A stretch of 64,000 nt of DNA, from assembly GCF_025244765.1 (NCBI RefSeq), contig NZ_CP104209.1, forward strand, positions 2,796,501-2,860,500, in the 5' to 3' direction. Shown in pieces: positions 1 to 9,288 of this stretch (its first letter is position 1; every line of letters starts with the position of its first letter). Both the position numbers and the translations under genes were made by a program. The DNA is from Empedobacter stercoris (GTDB lineage: Bacteria; Bacteroidota; Bacteroidia; Flavobacteriales; Weeksellaceae). Under the pieces are notes generated by a model, which was not told the DNA's origin, ran no database searches, and saw nothing but the letters and a program-made list of their open reading frames with translations.

Positions 1-1
1 A

Positions 2-151
2 CCTAAAAAATCGAAACAACCGTTAACAAGAGAAGAAGAACTATTGTTAGAGATTGAACGTTTACGTTGTGAAGTTGCACTCTTAAAAAAGTTCAATGCC
101 TTAATTCAAGCCGAGGAAGAAAAACAAAAGAAACTTGGACGCAAGCCATAA
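2..151 (+). CDS. IS3-family transposase OrfA, C-terminal end (partial)
   Basis: The last 49 codons of OrfA are open from the window edge to TAA at 149-151. The peptide is charged and helical (LTREEELLLEIERLRCEVAL), matching the leucine-zipper-like tail that follows the helix-turn-helix of IS3 OrfA proteins. The OrfB frame (-1) is open across the A-rich stretch around 120-135 and encodes the usual linker ending NELRPEF. This suggests the normal product is an OrfAB fusion made by -1 ribosomal frameshifting. I see an A-rich run but no textbook A-AAA-AAG heptamer, so the slip site is inferred. Confidence 0.75.
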   Translation, partial: PKKSKQPLTREEELLLEIERLRCEVALLKKFNALIQAEEEKQKKLGRKP

Positions 152-201
152 ATGAATTAAGGCCAGAATTTCATCTAAATTTACTTTTAGATTGTACACA
201 T

Positions 202-981
202 ATGGCTAGAAGCAGCTTTTACTATCATATTTCACGTAGTAAAACAGATAAATACGAGGAATTAAAACTTAAGATAAAATCCATTTATCATCAGCATAAA
301 GGGCGATATGGCTATCGACGAATTACCGATGAATTAAGAAAATCAGGAACTATCATCAATCATAAAACTGTTCTTAAACTGATGAATAGCTTAGGATTAA
401 AGAGTTTGATTCGAAGAAAAAAATACAAATCTTACAAAGGAGAACAAGGAAAGATTGCACCAAACATCTTGCAAAGAGCATTTAAGGCTGATAAACCCAA
501 CCAAAAATGGGTAACAGATGTTACCGAGTTTAAAGTAAAAGATAAAAAACTATATTTATCACCAATAATGGATCTGTACAATCAAGAAATTATCAGCTAT
601 GAGTTAAGCGAACGACCTGTTTTTAATCAAGTAACTCAAATGCTTAAAAAGGCATTTAAAATAACGAAAGACACCAAAGATTTGATATTACATTCCGATC
701 AAGGATGGCAATATCAAATGAAACAATATCAGGCTTTATTAAATGAAAAAGGAATCATACAAAGTATGAGTAGAAAAGGAAATTGCTTAGATAATGCTAT
801 TATCGAGAATTTCTTCGGAATACTGAAATCGGAACTATTTTATTTACAAAAATTTAATTCTATTGAAGAGCTAAAAAAAGAAATAAAACAATACATTTAC
901 TATTACAATAACGATAGAATAAAATCGAACTTAAATAAAATGAGCCCGATACAATATCGAACTCATTTTTATAATTATTAA
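202..981 (+). CDS. IS3-family transposase OrfB (DDE integrase core)
   Basis: This is the catalytic part of the IS3 transposase, which performs cut/copy-and-paste transposition. It opens with MARSSFYYH, typical of OrfB. An HTH_21-like segment follows (YHQHKGRYGYRRITDEL), then the RNase-H-fold core with the DDE triad visible in WVTDVTEF, LHSDQGWQY and NAIIENFFGILKSE. Its 259 aa from this ATG is near the family norm once the upstream in-frame linker is added. That reading continues without a stop back to about 130, so translation as an OrfAB fusion is likely and the ATG at 202 may not be used alone. The frame is intact, so the copy could be active. Confidence 0.9.
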   Translation: MARSSFYYHISRSKTDKYEELKLKIKSIYHQHKGRYGYRRITDELRKSGTIINHKTVLKLMNSLGLKSLIRRKKYKSYKGEQGKIAPNILQRAFKADKPNQKWVTDVTEFKVKDKKLYLSPIMDLYNQEIISYELSERPVFNQVTQMLKKAFKITKDTKDLILHSDQGWQYQMKQYQALLNEKGIIQSMSRKGNCLDNAIIENFFGILKSELFYLQKFNSIEELKKEIKQYIYYYNNDRIKSNLNKMSPIQYRTHFYNY

Positions 982-990
982 TTTTTAATC

Positions 991-1014
991 TGTCCAAACT
1001 TTTGGGTGCAGTCT
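991..1014 (+). repeat. Candidate terminal inverted repeat of the IS3-family element
   Basis: TGTCCAAACTTTTGGGTGCA starts at 991, just after the transposase stop, and reads like the right repeat of IS150/IS3 elements. The partner repeat lies outside the window, so the pairing could not be verified. Confidence 0.6.
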
Positions 1015-1049
1015 AAAAACTGACCTTTTTGTTTTATATGAAATTAAGA

Positions 1050-2456
1050 TTATTTAATTTCTTTGAAGATTACTCGTCTGTTTTCTAAGTTTTTCCAAGC
1101 AGGACAGTTTGTAACAGGATTACATTCAGCCCATTTTAAATCAGATTTTCCTTTTCCAACAGGAGATAATTTTGTAGTGTCTACACCTTTGTTAGCTAAA
1201 AAACGAACAACAGAAGCAGCTCTTCTTTCAGATAATTTTTGGTTGTAATCCACTCCTCCAGCGGCATCAGTATGACCTTCAACTACGAATTTAAAATCAG
1301 GATTTGCTAATAAAACTTCAGCAGCATGATTTAATTTTTCGTAAGATTGTTCTCTAATACGATCTGAGTTATAATCAAATTCAATTCCTTCTAAAAAAGC
1401 ATTAATTTTTGTTGCAACTTCATCTCCAGAAATTCTTACAACCTTTTCAGGACAACCTCCATTTGTTGGTGGACCAGGGATTGTAGGACATTTATCTTCG
1501 CTATCAGGAATACCATCTCCGTCAGAATCTAATGAACAACCAGATCCGTCTACACGGATTCCTTCTGGAGTATCTAAACATTTATCCCATTGATCACAAA
1601 CACCATCACGATCTTCGTCAATACATTCAAATGGAGTTTGTTCTACAGGAGCTTTGTATGCTAATGGAGAAACCCATTGTAAGGCATCTTTATGTTTTCC
1701 TATTTTATAGTGTAACCCTAAAGAGAATGTAATCATGTTATCATCGCGTCCTTCTTCAGTATCTGCAGCAGTTATACCACCTGAGTTGTGATAAGGCATT
1801 GGTTTTCCAGATCCATCAAATTCTTCATCACCAGACATGTAGTACATTCCACGTAACTCTAAATCAAATTTGTCATTCAATTTGTAACGTAAACCAGCAC
1901 CAACTTGAGAATAAATAGATTTATCAGAGATATCTTGATCAGTTATTAATGTAAAATTAGGGTCTCCTTGAGGAGCATAATTGTTTCTATAAGCTTTATA
2001 GCCATGTATTCCTACTCCAGCGTATAAATGCATAGCCCATTTAAATTCAGTTCTGTTATCAACTCTTCGTAATAAATTTGAGGCATTCAAATCAGCTAAA
2101 ACTCCAATTGCTTGGTATTTAGTTTTACCATAAGCATACCCATGATATCCACTTAAAGCAGAATCATCAATATTTCCTTTTTGTCTAGTTTTACCAAATT
2201 CATATTGTAAACTTAAACCAAAAGCATGGGTGATTTGTTTATTAACTTGTAATTGAACATCGTATCCTGGAGTGAAATATTTTCCCATCCAAGAAACTAA
2301 GTCAGAATTTTGCAAAGCGTTTAAACCTCCAAAAGCAGAAATAGACCAATCGTTAAATTCCTTTTTACTGTTGTTAAATGGCTTTTCATCGTACTTGGTT
2401 TGTGCAGTAGCACATGCCGCAGCACCTAAGATTAATAAAGATAAAAGTTTTTTCAT
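1050..2456 (-). CDS. OmpA-family outer-membrane protein with TSP3 repeats
   Basis: This 468-aa protein should tether the outer membrane to peptidoglycan. It has a signal peptide (MKKLLSLLILGAAACATAQ), an eight-strand-type beta-barrel region over roughly residues 30-265, and a short calcium-binding thrombospondin type-3 stretch around 280-335 (DEDRDGVCDQWDKC, DSDGDGIPDSEDKC). The C-terminal OmpA domain contains FDYNSDRI, VVEGHTDAAGG and KLSERRAASV, the usual peptidoglycan-binding signatures; NLENRRV sits close to the end. The cysteine pairs around the TSP3 repeats are typical. It is a single-gene unit with a -7 box 50 bp upstream. An IS3 copy sits directly downstream and no hairpin terminator remains between them. 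Confidence 0.92.
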   Translation of the reverse strand: MKKLLSLLILGAAACATAQTKYDEKPFNNSKKEFNDWSISAFGGLNALQNSDLVSWMGKYFTPGYDVQLQVNKQITHAFGLSLQYEFGKTRQKGNIDDSALSGYHGYAYGKTKYQAIGVLADLNASNLLRRVDNRTEFKWAMHLYAGVGIHGYKAYRNNYAPQGDPNFTLITDQDISDKSIYSQVGAGLRYKLNDKFDLELRGMYYMSGDEEFDGSGKPMPYHNSGGITAADTEEGRDDNMITFSLGLHYKIGKHKDALQWVSPLAYKAPVEQTPFECIDEDRDGVCDQWDKCLDTPEGIRVDGSGCSLDSDGDGIPDSEDKCPTIPGPPTNGGCPEKVVRISGDEVATKINAFLEGIEFDYNSDRIREQSYEKLNHAAEVLLANPDFKFVVEGHTDAAGGVDYNQKLSERRAASVVRFLANKGVDTTKLSPVGKGKSDLKWAECNPVTNCPAWKNLENRRVIFKEIK

Positions 2457-2505
2457 AGGTTAGAAATTATTATAACTAATATAAAGCATTACTAAATATA
2501 TTTTA

Positions 2506-2513
2506 CAAAACTA
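2506..2513 (-). promoter_or_regulatory. Bacteroidetes -7 box for the ompA-like gene
   Basis: Plus-strand CAAAACTA is TAGTTTTG on the coding strand and matches TAnnTTTG, 50 bp before the ATG. No clear -33 TTG is placed correctly. Confidence 0.5.
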
Positions 2514-2533
2514 ATGAATTAATAATTAATATC

Positions 2534-2944
2534 TTAAAAAAAGTATAAACTTTTGATAAAATCTCTTGTGTAATTTTGAGGGTGTGGTATTTTTAACAGT
2601 TTAGAATCTATTAATAGGCTGTTGTAGAATAATATATCAATATCAATTAATCGGTCAACGTAACGTTCATTTTCTTTTGGTTGGACATATACTCTTCCCA
2701 TTTTTTGTTCAATTTTTTTTACTATTTGTAACAATTCAAAAGGAGAATAATTAGTCAATAGTTCAATTTTTTGATTGAGAAATAGATTTTCAGTTGTAAA
2801 ACCTTCAGCGCTATTTTCTAAAAGATTTGATTCTTTTTTTATTACCCCAACCTCTTTGTTTATAAGAGATTTAGCTGTTTCTATGTTATTTTTTTTGTCA
2901 CCTAAGTTTGTTCCTAGTAACAAAATGGCTTTATTTTGCGACAT
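2534..2944 (-). CDS. folK: 2-amino-4-hydroxy-6-hydroxymethyldihydropteridine pyrophosphokinase
   Basis: FolK (HPPK) transfers pyrophosphate from ATP to 6-hydroxymethyl-dihydropterin in folate synthesis. The 136-aa protein carries the family N-terminus LLLGTNLGDKKNNI, the pterin-loop region FLNQKIEL, and the catalytic signature RYVDRLIDIDILFYNSLLI followed by the IPHPQ motif. The length is slightly short of the usual 155-165 aa but all core motifs are present. It diverges from sppA, whose start lies 28 bp away on the other strand. The -7 box lies only 6 bp upstream of the ATG, so the mRNA may be nearly leaderless. Confidence 0.93.
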   Translation of the reverse strand: MSQNKAILLLGTNLGDKKNNIETAKSLINKEVGVIKKESNLLENSAEGFTTENLFLNQKIELLTNYSPFELLQIVKKIEQKMGRVYVQPKENERYVDRLIDIDILFYNSLLIDSKLLKIPHPQNYTRDFIKSLYFF

Positions 2945-2949
2945 ATATG

Positions 2950-2957
2950 CAAAAGTA
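2950..2957 (-). promoter_or_regulatory. -7 box candidate for folK
   Basis: CAAAAGTA is TACTTTTG on the folK strand (TAnnTTTG), placed 6 bp before the start codon. It implies a very short or absent leader. Confidence 0.4.
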
Positions 2958-2971
2958 ATAATAAATTAAAA

Positions 2972-4741
2972 ATGAAAAACTTTTTCGGGAGAGTATTCTC
3001 TACAATTATAGGAAATCTATTAACGGTTAGTGTATTTATCATTCTACTTTTCGTGCTAATTTTTGTTTCAGCTTTATCTAAACCTTCAAAGAGTGTAACA
3101 GAAGGATCAGTTTTAGAGATTTCGCTCGAAAATCCAATTATGGAGAGTGATATGGATCGATCAGTTTCTTTATTTGATTTATCAGAGGATACAAATGTGT
3201 TTTTGCAAGATATCATTCATTCGATAGAGGCGGCAAAGAATGATAATAAGATAAAAGGAATTAGTTTAAAACTTGATCAATTTTCTGGTGGGGCAACACA
3301 AGCTACAGATATTCGTAATGCGTTAGAAGATTTTAAAAAATCGGGAAAATTTGTTTATTCGTATTCAAATTCCGGTAGTCAGTTGTCTTATTATATTAGT
3401 AGTGTAGCCGATAAAATTTACCAAAATCCTTTGGGAGGTACACTTTTACAAGGATTAAGTTCTAATATTATGTTTTTCAAAAATGCGGGAGATAAATATG
3501 GAGTCGATTTTCAAGTAATACGTCATGGGCAATTCAAAAGTGCTGTTGAACCATATATAAGAACAAATATGTCTGATGAAAATCGCATGCAATTGTCTGA
3601 ATTATTAAATGATGTATGGGGAAATGTAGCTAATTCAATCTCAACTTCTCGAAAAATTTCTCCAGAACAATTTAATCTGGTAACAGATAGTTTATACGCT
3701 TTTATTCCAGAAATTGGAAAGCAAAATAAAATTTATGATATCATTGCACAAGAGAATGATTATCAGAAAATGTTATTTACAAAACTTGGATTAAAACAAG
3801 AAAAGTCAAAAACTGATTTTGAAGTATTAGAAAAACATACAATTAAGGTTGAAGACTATTTTGAGACTATTACAGAAAAATCTGAAAAAGCTAAAGTAGC
3901 TGTGTTATATGCTTCAGGAACAATTACGGAAGGAAATGGTTTTGATGGAATTCAATCTAAAACCTATGTAGATGCAATCCGTAAAATTTCGCAAAATAAT
4001 AAAATCAAAGCATTGGTTTTACGTGTAAATTCGCCTGGAGGAAGTGCTAATGCATCGGAAGAAATTTTATATGAGTTGATGCAATTGAAAACAAAGATGC
4101 CAATAGTTGTTTCGTTTGGTGATGTAGCAGCCTCTGGAGGTTATTATATAGCTTTAGCTTCGGATAAAATTTATGCGCAACCTAACACAATAACAGGATC
4201 AATTGGTGTTTTTGGAATGATACCAAACGCACAAAAATTATTTAATAATATAGGTTTAAACTTTGATGAAGTGAAAACGAATGCAAATGCAGATCAATTG
4301 AAGTCGTTAACAACACCCTTGTCACCAACGGCTAAAAATACGATGCAGAAATCAATTGTTTTAATCTACAGTAAGTTCGTAAATCATGTTGCAGCAAACA
4401 GAAAATTAACCTACGAACAAGTGGATAAAATAGGGGAAGGGCGAGTATGGTCTGGAACTCGTGCAAAACAAATTGGTTTGATTGACGATTTTGGAAGTTT
4501 AGAAACAGCGATTAAGGAAGCAGCTAAATTGGCTAAAATCGAAAAATATTCGACAGAAAGTTATCCAAAACGTAAAGATTCTTTCGAAGAATTTATGGAT
4601 AATCTCCAAGGAAAAAATACCGAAGCTGCAATTGCAAAAGAATTAGGTTCGGATGGAATTAGAATTTACAAAGAAATAAAGTTAATGAATGAACAAAAAG
4701 GTGTTCAATTAAGATTACCTTATGATATTCAGATTCAATAA
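2972..4741 (+). CDS. sppA: Signal peptide peptidase SppA, 67-kDa type (protease IV)
   Basis: This membrane serine protease degrades cleaved signal peptides. I chose the ATG at 2972 (MKNFFGRVFSTIIGNLL) because it begins directly with the hydrophobic anchor; an in-frame ATG at 2936 would add 12 residues overlapping folK. It is 589 aa with tandem SppA domains: the N-terminal one holds the catalytic Lys (HGQFKSAVEPY, about K189) and the C-terminal one the nucleophile Ser (DVAASGGYYIA, about S388), as in the E. coli Lys/Ser dyad. One membrane segment at residues 8-35 is followed by a periplasmic body. A strong terminator follows immediately. Confidence 0.93.
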   Translation: MKNFFGRVFSTIIGNLLTVSVFIILLFVLIFVSALSKPSKSVTEGSVLEISLENPIMESDMDRSVSLFDLSEDTNVFLQDIIHSIEAAKNDNKIKGISLKLDQFSGGATQATDIRNALEDFKKSGKFVYSYSNSGSQLSYYISSVADKIYQNPLGGTLLQGLSSNIMFFKNAGDKYGVDFQVIRHGQFKSAVEPYIRTNMSDENRMQLSELLNDVWGNVANSISTSRKISPEQFNLVTDSLYAFIPEIGKQNKIYDIIAQENDYQKMLFTKLGLKQEKSKTDFEVLEKHTIKVEDYFETITEKSEKAKVAVLYASGTITEGNGFDGIQSKTYVDAIRKISQNNKIKALVLRVNSPGGSANASEEILYELMQLKTKMPIVVSFGDVAASGGYYIALASDKIYAQPNTITGSIGVFGMIPNAQKLFNNIGLNFDEVKTNANADQLKSLTTPLSPTAKNTMQKSIVLIYSKFVNHVAANRKLTYEQVDKIGEGRVWSGTRAKQIGLIDDFGSLETAIKEAAKLAKIEKYSTESYPKRKDSFEEFMDNLQGKNTEAAIAKELGSDGIRIYKEIKLMNEQKGVQLRLPYDIQIQ

Positions 4742-4748
4742 AAATCAT

Positions 4749-4784
4749 AAAAAAGGGTTAAAAAAAAATTAACCCTTTTTTATT
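4749..4784 (+). terminator. Rho-independent terminator after sppA
   Basis: The stem AAAAAGGGTTAA/TTAACCCTTTTT around an A-rich loop ends in a T-run 8 bp past the sppA stop. Confidence 0.85.
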
Positions 4785-4864
4785 GCTAAAAACTTCCTAT
4801 TTTAGTGAAAATATTTAGATGATTAAAAAATTAAATTCTCTTTTATAATCATCTAAATTTATTA

Positions 4865-4872
4865 TACTTTTG
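4865..4872 (+). promoter_or_regulatory. -7 box of the mreBCD-mrdA-rodA operon
   Basis: TACTTTTG matches TAnnTTTG, 37 bp upstream of the mreB ATG and after the sppA terminator. A -33 TTG is not evident. Confidence 0.5.
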
Positions 4873-4909
4873 TACATTCATTTTTAATAATACTGAGACA
4901 TAATCAACG

Positions 4910-5935
4910 ATGGGATTATTTGATTTTTTCACGCAAGAAATTGCGATTGACTTGGGGACTGCTAACACTTTAATTATCCATAATAATAAGGTTGTAGTAG
5001 ATAGTCCGTCTATCGTCGCTATACATAGAAGAACAAATAAAGTTATTGCTGTTGGAGAACAAGCAAAACACATGCAAGGAAAAACGCATGACGATATAAA
5101 AACAATTCGTCCTTTGAAAGACGGAGTAATTGCAGATTTTGAAGCTTCAGAATTTATGTTGACAGAGTTCATCAAGAAAATTCCTGGAATTCAAGGTAAA
5201 TTATTTTCACCTTCATTGCGTATGGTGATTTGTATTCCATCTGGAATTACCGAAGTTGAAAAACGTGCTGTTAAAGATTCTTGTGCACGTGTCAACGCAA
5301 AAGACGTGCGTCTTATTTACGAACCAATGGCTGCTGCGATTGGAGTTGGAATAGATATCACGCAACCTAAAGGTAACATGATTATCGATATAGGTGGTGG
5401 TACAACAGAGATTGCCGTTGTTGCATTAGGTGGTATTGTATGTGATAAATCTGTAAAAATTGCAGGTGACGTCTTTACAAACGATATTGCTTATTATTTA
5501 AGAACCCATCATAATTTATATATCGGAGAAAGAACTGCCGAGCGTGTTAAAATTGAAGTTGGAGCTGCTGTGGAAGAATTAGAGCATGCACCAGATGATA
5601 TGCCAGTTCAAGGACGTGACTTAATTACAGGAAAACCAAAAGAAATTACTGTAAATTACCGCGAAATTGCACGTGCATTAGATAAATCAATTTTACGTAT
5701 AGAAGATGGTGTGATGGAAACATTGTCTCAAACTCCTCCAGAATTAGCTGCTGATATCTACAATACAGGTATCTATATGGCTGGTGGTGGAGCTATGTTG
5801 AGAGGTTTAGATCAACGTATTTCTAAAAAAACAGGCTTACCAGTTTTCTTGGCTGATGATCCTTTACGTGCTGTTGTTCGTGGAACAGGTATTGCACTTA
5901 AAAATATAGATAAATTCACTTTCTTAATGAAATAG
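4910..5935 (+). CDS. mreB: Rod shape-determining protein MreB
   Basis: MreB is the actin-like ATPase whose membrane-bound filaments position the elongation machinery. The 341-aa protein has the amphipathic N-terminus MGLFDFF, the phosphate-1 loop IAIDLGTANTLI, the connect region YEPMAAAIGVGI, the phosphate-2 loop MIIDIGGGTTEIAVV and the adenosine motif GIYMAGGGAMLRGLD. Length and motifs are standard. It is the first gene of a five-gene cell-shape operon and starts 15 bp before mreC, downstream of its own -7 box. Confidence 0.97.
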   Translation: MGLFDFFTQEIAIDLGTANTLIIHNNKVVVDSPSIVAIHRRTNKVIAVGEQAKHMQGKTHDDIKTIRPLKDGVIADFEASEFMLTEFIKKIPGIQGKLFSPSLRMVICIPSGITEVEKRAVKDSCARVNAKDVRLIYEPMAAAIGVGIDITQPKGNMIIDIGGGTTEIAVVALGGIVCDKSVKIAGDVFTNDIAYYLRTHHNLYIGERTAERVKIEVGAAVEELEHAPDDMPVQGRDLITGKPKEITVNYREIARALDKSILRIEDGVMETLSQTPPELAADIYNTGIYMAGGGAMLRGLDQRISKKTGLPVFLADDPLRAVVRGTGIALKNIDKFTFLMK

Positions 5936-5949
5936 AAGAGTAAAAAGCA

Positions 5950-6801
5950 ATGCAATATATTCTGAATGTGATTAGAAGAAATGGAATGCTATTAATTTTT
6001 GTCTTTTTAGAGTTAATTGCATTGTTTCTTGTCTTTAAGAAAAATATTTATCACGAAACTATACTCGCCTCTGCAAGTACATCTTTTACAGGTTATGTAA
6101 ATGATAAAATTGCGAAGGTGACAAACTTCGTTCAATTACCACAAACAAATAAAGATTTGATGGATGAAAATGCGTTCTTGCGCGAGCAATTAGTGCATTT
6201 AGGTATTAAAGATGCGAAAACAAAAAAGTTTTATAAATCAGATACTTTAGGTTATCACCAAACATATTCTTTTGTACCTACAGAAATTGTAAATAATTCT
6301 ATCATCAAAACACAAAACCTTTTGACTATTGATAAAGGAACAAATGATGGAATTGAAAAAGGGGATGGTATTATTACAAATAATGGTGTAATTGGTATTG
6401 TAACCTATGCGGGGAAAAATTATTCTCGTGCAATATCTTTATTAAACAAAGACATCAATATCAATGCCCGTATCAAAGGCAATCAATATTTTGGGACAGT
6501 GAAATGGGATGGGAAAGATCCTCGTTTTGTTCAGTTATATGAAATTCCAAAATACATCGAAGTCAAAAAAGGAGATACAATCGAAACAGACGGTAAATCG
6601 CCTGTTTTCCCAGAAGGAATTATTATAGGAAAAGTTGTAAGCAAAGGAATTGACGAAACGGGTGAAATGAAAGTTCAAGTAAGATTGAAACAAGATTTCG
6701 CTAATTTAGCTCAAGCCTATGTGGTAACTAACCTGAATAAAGTTGAAATTCAACAAGTCGAAAAATCAGATACTTTAACAAACACACAGAATGTTCAATA
6801 A
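5950..6801 (+). CDS. mreC: Rod shape-determining protein MreC
   Basis: MreC is a bitopic scaffold that activates PBP2/RodA from the periplasm. The 283-aa protein shows an N-terminal membrane helix (residues about 13-30), a coiled-coil region (about 60-85) and the beta-barrel MreC domain with KGTNDGIEKGDGIITNNGVI and GVIGIVTYAGKNYSRAI. The family pattern of paired beta domains ends near residue 255. It overlaps mreD by 11 nt, indicating translational coupling. Confidence 0.94.
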   Translation: MQYILNVIRRNGMLLIFVFLELIALFLVFKKNIYHETILASASTSFTGYVNDKIAKVTNFVQLPQTNKDLMDENAFLREQLVHLGIKDAKTKKFYKSDTLGYHQTYSFVPTEIVNNSIIKTQNLLTIDKGTNDGIEKGDGIITNNGVIGIVTYAGKNYSRAISLLNKDININARIKGNQYFGTVKWDGKDPRFVQLYEIPKYIEVKKGDTIETDGKSPVFPEGIIIGKVVSKGIDETGEMKVQVRLKQDFANLAQAYVVTNLNKVEIQQVEKSDTLTNTQNVQ

Positions 6802-7306
6802 AGATTTTTTAATCAACATTATCAAGATTATAATTTTAGCTTTACTGCAAGTTTTTGTCTTCAATCATATCAACTTTTTAGGAAGCTATCAACCATATAT
6901 CTATATTGTTTTTGTGTTATTTTATCCACCATCTCAAAACAAATATGCATTATTGATGTTATCTTTCTTATTGGGATTAATGATAGATATTTTCGAGTAT
7001 ACAGGTGGAATACATGCATTTGCTTTAACTTTTATAGCTTTTTTACGTAATCCAATTATTAAGCTGTTGGCAGGAAAACAAGATTATGAGATGGAATTTT
7101 TCTCTTTCAGTTCGTTTAGTTTTGCACAATGGTTGTTTTATTTGGTTATTTTGATACTTGCTCATCACGTTGTTCTATTACTTTTAGAAAACTTTAAACC
7201 ATCTGGAATCGGATCTTTGATGCTAAAAGCTTTAATTAATTCGGGAATAACTTTTGTGTTTGTTTTCATTTATAAAATTTTATTTAAAAATAAAGTTGGA
7301 GTATGA
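6791..7306 (+). CDS. mreD: Rod shape-determining protein MreD
   Basis: MreD is the small polytopic partner of MreC. The 171-aa product is almost entirely hydrophobic with about five membrane segments and the conserved-type segment YPPSQNKYALLMLSFLLGLMIDIF. The start overlaps the end of mreC and its stop overlaps the mrdA start by 4 nt (ATGA type). Identification rests on position and topology more than on strict motifs. Confidence 0.9.
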   Translation: MFNKDFLINIIKIIILALLQVFVFNHINFLGSYQPYIYIVFVLFYPPSQNKYALLMLSFLLGLMIDIFEYTGGIHAFALTFIAFLRNPIIKLLAGKQDYEMEFFSFSSFSFAQWLFYLVILILAHHVVLLLLENFKPSGIGSLMLKALINSGITFVFVFIYKILFKNKVGV

Positions 7307-9288
7307 AAAAGTTGATGGTTGTTTATGCGTTAATCCTGTTTATAGTTGTACTATTTATAGGACGTTTAGCGTATTTGCAATTGTTTACAGATCGGTATAC
7401 GCTGAATGCGTTTAATACATCTATCAAGCAAGAAATTGTATATCCTAATCGTGGTGATATCCTTGATCGTAACGGAAAATTATTGGTGAGTAACACTTAT
7501 TCGTACGAATTAGATGTTATTCCAGCCAAAGTTGTGGACAAAGATGGAGAAGTTATAAATGATTTTGATAAAGCAAAATTCTCTAAAATGGTTGGTATTT
7601 CAACCAAACAATTCGACTCGATTTTAACTAAAATCACTTCAGCCAAAGATTATAAAAAATTATCTCCATATCCTTTTCTAAAAAATATTTCGCGCGAAAA
7701 TTTTGCTCGAATGCAAGAACAATTGTACTTATATCCGGCATTTAGTATCATCAAACGTCCCGAACGTAAATACATGGTAAATTCTGCGGGAAATATATTG
7801 GGCTATATAAACGAAGCGAATCAATCGTACATTAAAACCGATTCTACATATTATCAACCAGGTGATTTAGTAGGAATTGCAGGTGTTGAAAAATCGTATG
7901 AAAAAGATTTGCGTGGTGTAAAAGGTGTGAAAAACTGGATTGTAGATCGAACAATGAATGTTGTTGGACCTTATAAAAATGGAGATTACGATCGTGCAGT
8001 AAAAAGTGGTAAAACAGTAAACTTAACTATCGATTTTCGCTTACAAGAATTAGCAGAACAAATGCTCAAAAATAAACGAGGAGCTGTGGTTGCAATTGAT
8101 CCTACGAATGGAGAAATTTTAGCTTTAGCTTCAGCGCCTACCATTAATCCAAATGATTTTTTGAATTCTAAATTAAGAAATGCTTTAATCAATGACTCAA
8201 TTTCTCGTCCTACCTATGATAGAGCTTTACAAGGATCATATCCGCCAGGTTCTACGTTTAAAGTTTTGACTGCTTTAGCAGGAATGCAAATGGGGACCAT
8301 GACAGAGCAAACGACTTATGTTTGTAAGCACGGTTATCGATACGGACGTATGCATATTGGTTGTCACTGTGGAATGTATTATGCACCACAAGGTTTAGAA
8401 CGGGCAATAGGAAAATCTTGTAACAATTATTTTTCTGAAGCTTATCGAGATATTGTCAAGAAAGATCCCAATAATTATGGCGTTGGAATGAATGAATGGG
8501 CAGCGATTATGAATAGTTTTGGACTTGGTAAATTCATGGGAACTGATTTACCAGTAGGTAGTAAAGGTCTTATTCCAACGGAAGATTTTTATGACTCTCG
8601 CTTTGGAGAAGGGGTTTGGAATCCTTATCGAATTATTTTTAACGGTATGGGACAAGGAGATATCAATACAACGCCTTTGCAAATGGCAAATTTTACAGCT
8701 GCAATTGCGAATAAAGGATATTTTTATACCCCACATATTGTGCGTAGAATTGATGGAAAACCTCTGAAAGATTCTACTTACATAGTAAAGAAAAATACGT
8801 TAGTTGATCCGAAATATTTTGATATCATTCATAGGGGAATGCGAAATGTTTTCACAATAGGAACAGCTCGTGGCTTTGAAACAAGTAGTTTTGTTCAATA
8901 TGGAAAAACGGGAACGGCACAAAACTCGCAGGGACAAGATCACTCTTTGTTTATTCTTTTTGCACCTGCTGATAAACCTAAAATTGCCGTAGCTGCAATT
9001 GTTGAAAATGGACATTATGGAGCAACTTGGGCAGGTCCGATGACGAGTTTAGTGGCAGAATTATATCTTACAGATACGATTAAACGTACACCTTTATTAG
9101 AACGAATGAAAAATGGTAACTTACAAGGTGAATACCGTCGTCAATGGATAGATTATTTAAAAAGAAAAGGATTATATATTGAACCAGTGAAAAAAGATTC
9201 TTTAGGAACGAAAGCTGGTGAATTAAGAACAAATAAAGATTCAACAAAATTTAAAAATGAGTCAAAACAGATTACTAAAAGGAATTGA
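7303..9288 (+). CDS. mrdA: Penicillin-binding protein 2 (elongasome transpeptidase)
   Basis: This class B PBP cross-links peptidoglycan in the elongasome with RodA. The 661-aa protein has one N-terminal membrane anchor (residues about 5-25), a dimerization/pedestal region, and the transpeptidase domain with GSYPPGSTFKVL (active Ser about 317), KSCNNYF (SxN) and QYGKTGTAQ (KTG box). A Lys/Ser-rich tail of about 40 residues follows. The 3' end overlaps rodA by 32 nt, so the two partners are translationally coupled. Confidence 0.95.
   Translation: MKKLMVVYALILFIVVLFIGRLAYLQLFTDRYTLNAFNTSIKQEIVYPNRGDILDRNGKLLVSNTYSYELDVIPAKVVDKDGEVINDFDKAKFSKMVGISTKQFDSILTKITSAKDYKKLSPYPFLKNISRENFARMQEQLYLYPAFSIIKRPERKYMVNSAGNILGYINEANQSYIKTDSTYYQPGDLVGIAGVEKSYEKDLRGVKGVKNWIVDRTMNVVGPYKNGDYDRAVKSGKTVNLTIDFRLQELAEQMLKNKRGAVVAIDPTNGEILALASAPTINPNDFLNSKLRNALINDSISRPTYDRALQGSYPPGSTFKVLTALAGMQMGTMTEQTTYVCKHGYRYGRMHIGCHCGMYYAPQGLERAIGKSCNNYFSEAYRDIVKKDPNNYGVGMNEWAAIMNSFGLGKFMGTDLPVGSKGLIPTEDFYDSRFGEGVWNPYRIIFNGMGQGDINTTPLQMANFTAAIANKGYFYTPHIVRRIDGKPLKDSTYIVKKNTLVDPKYFDIIHRGMRNVFTIGTARGFETSSFVQYGKTGTAQNSQGQDHSLFILFAPADKPKIAVAAIVENGHYGATWAGPMTSLVAELYLTDTIKRTPLLERMKNGNLQGEYRRQWIDYLKRKGLYIEPVKKDSLGTKAGELRTNKDSTKFKNESKQITKRN

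Larger units (their letters stand above)
1..1014 (+). mobile_element. IS3-family insertion sequence, right part (left end outside window)
   Basis: The end of an OrfA, an OrfB with a full DDE integrase core, and a terminal-repeat-like sequence (TGTCCAAACTTTTGGGTGCA, from 991) lie in order, as in IS3/IS150-type elements. The reverse complement of that end, TGCACCCAAAAGTTTGGACA, resembles known IS3-family terminal repeats. The exact outer boundary is uncertain (about 1011-1016) because the left repeat and target duplication are not in the window. The element ends about 36 bp past the stop codon of the convergent ompA-like gene. Confidence 0.85.
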
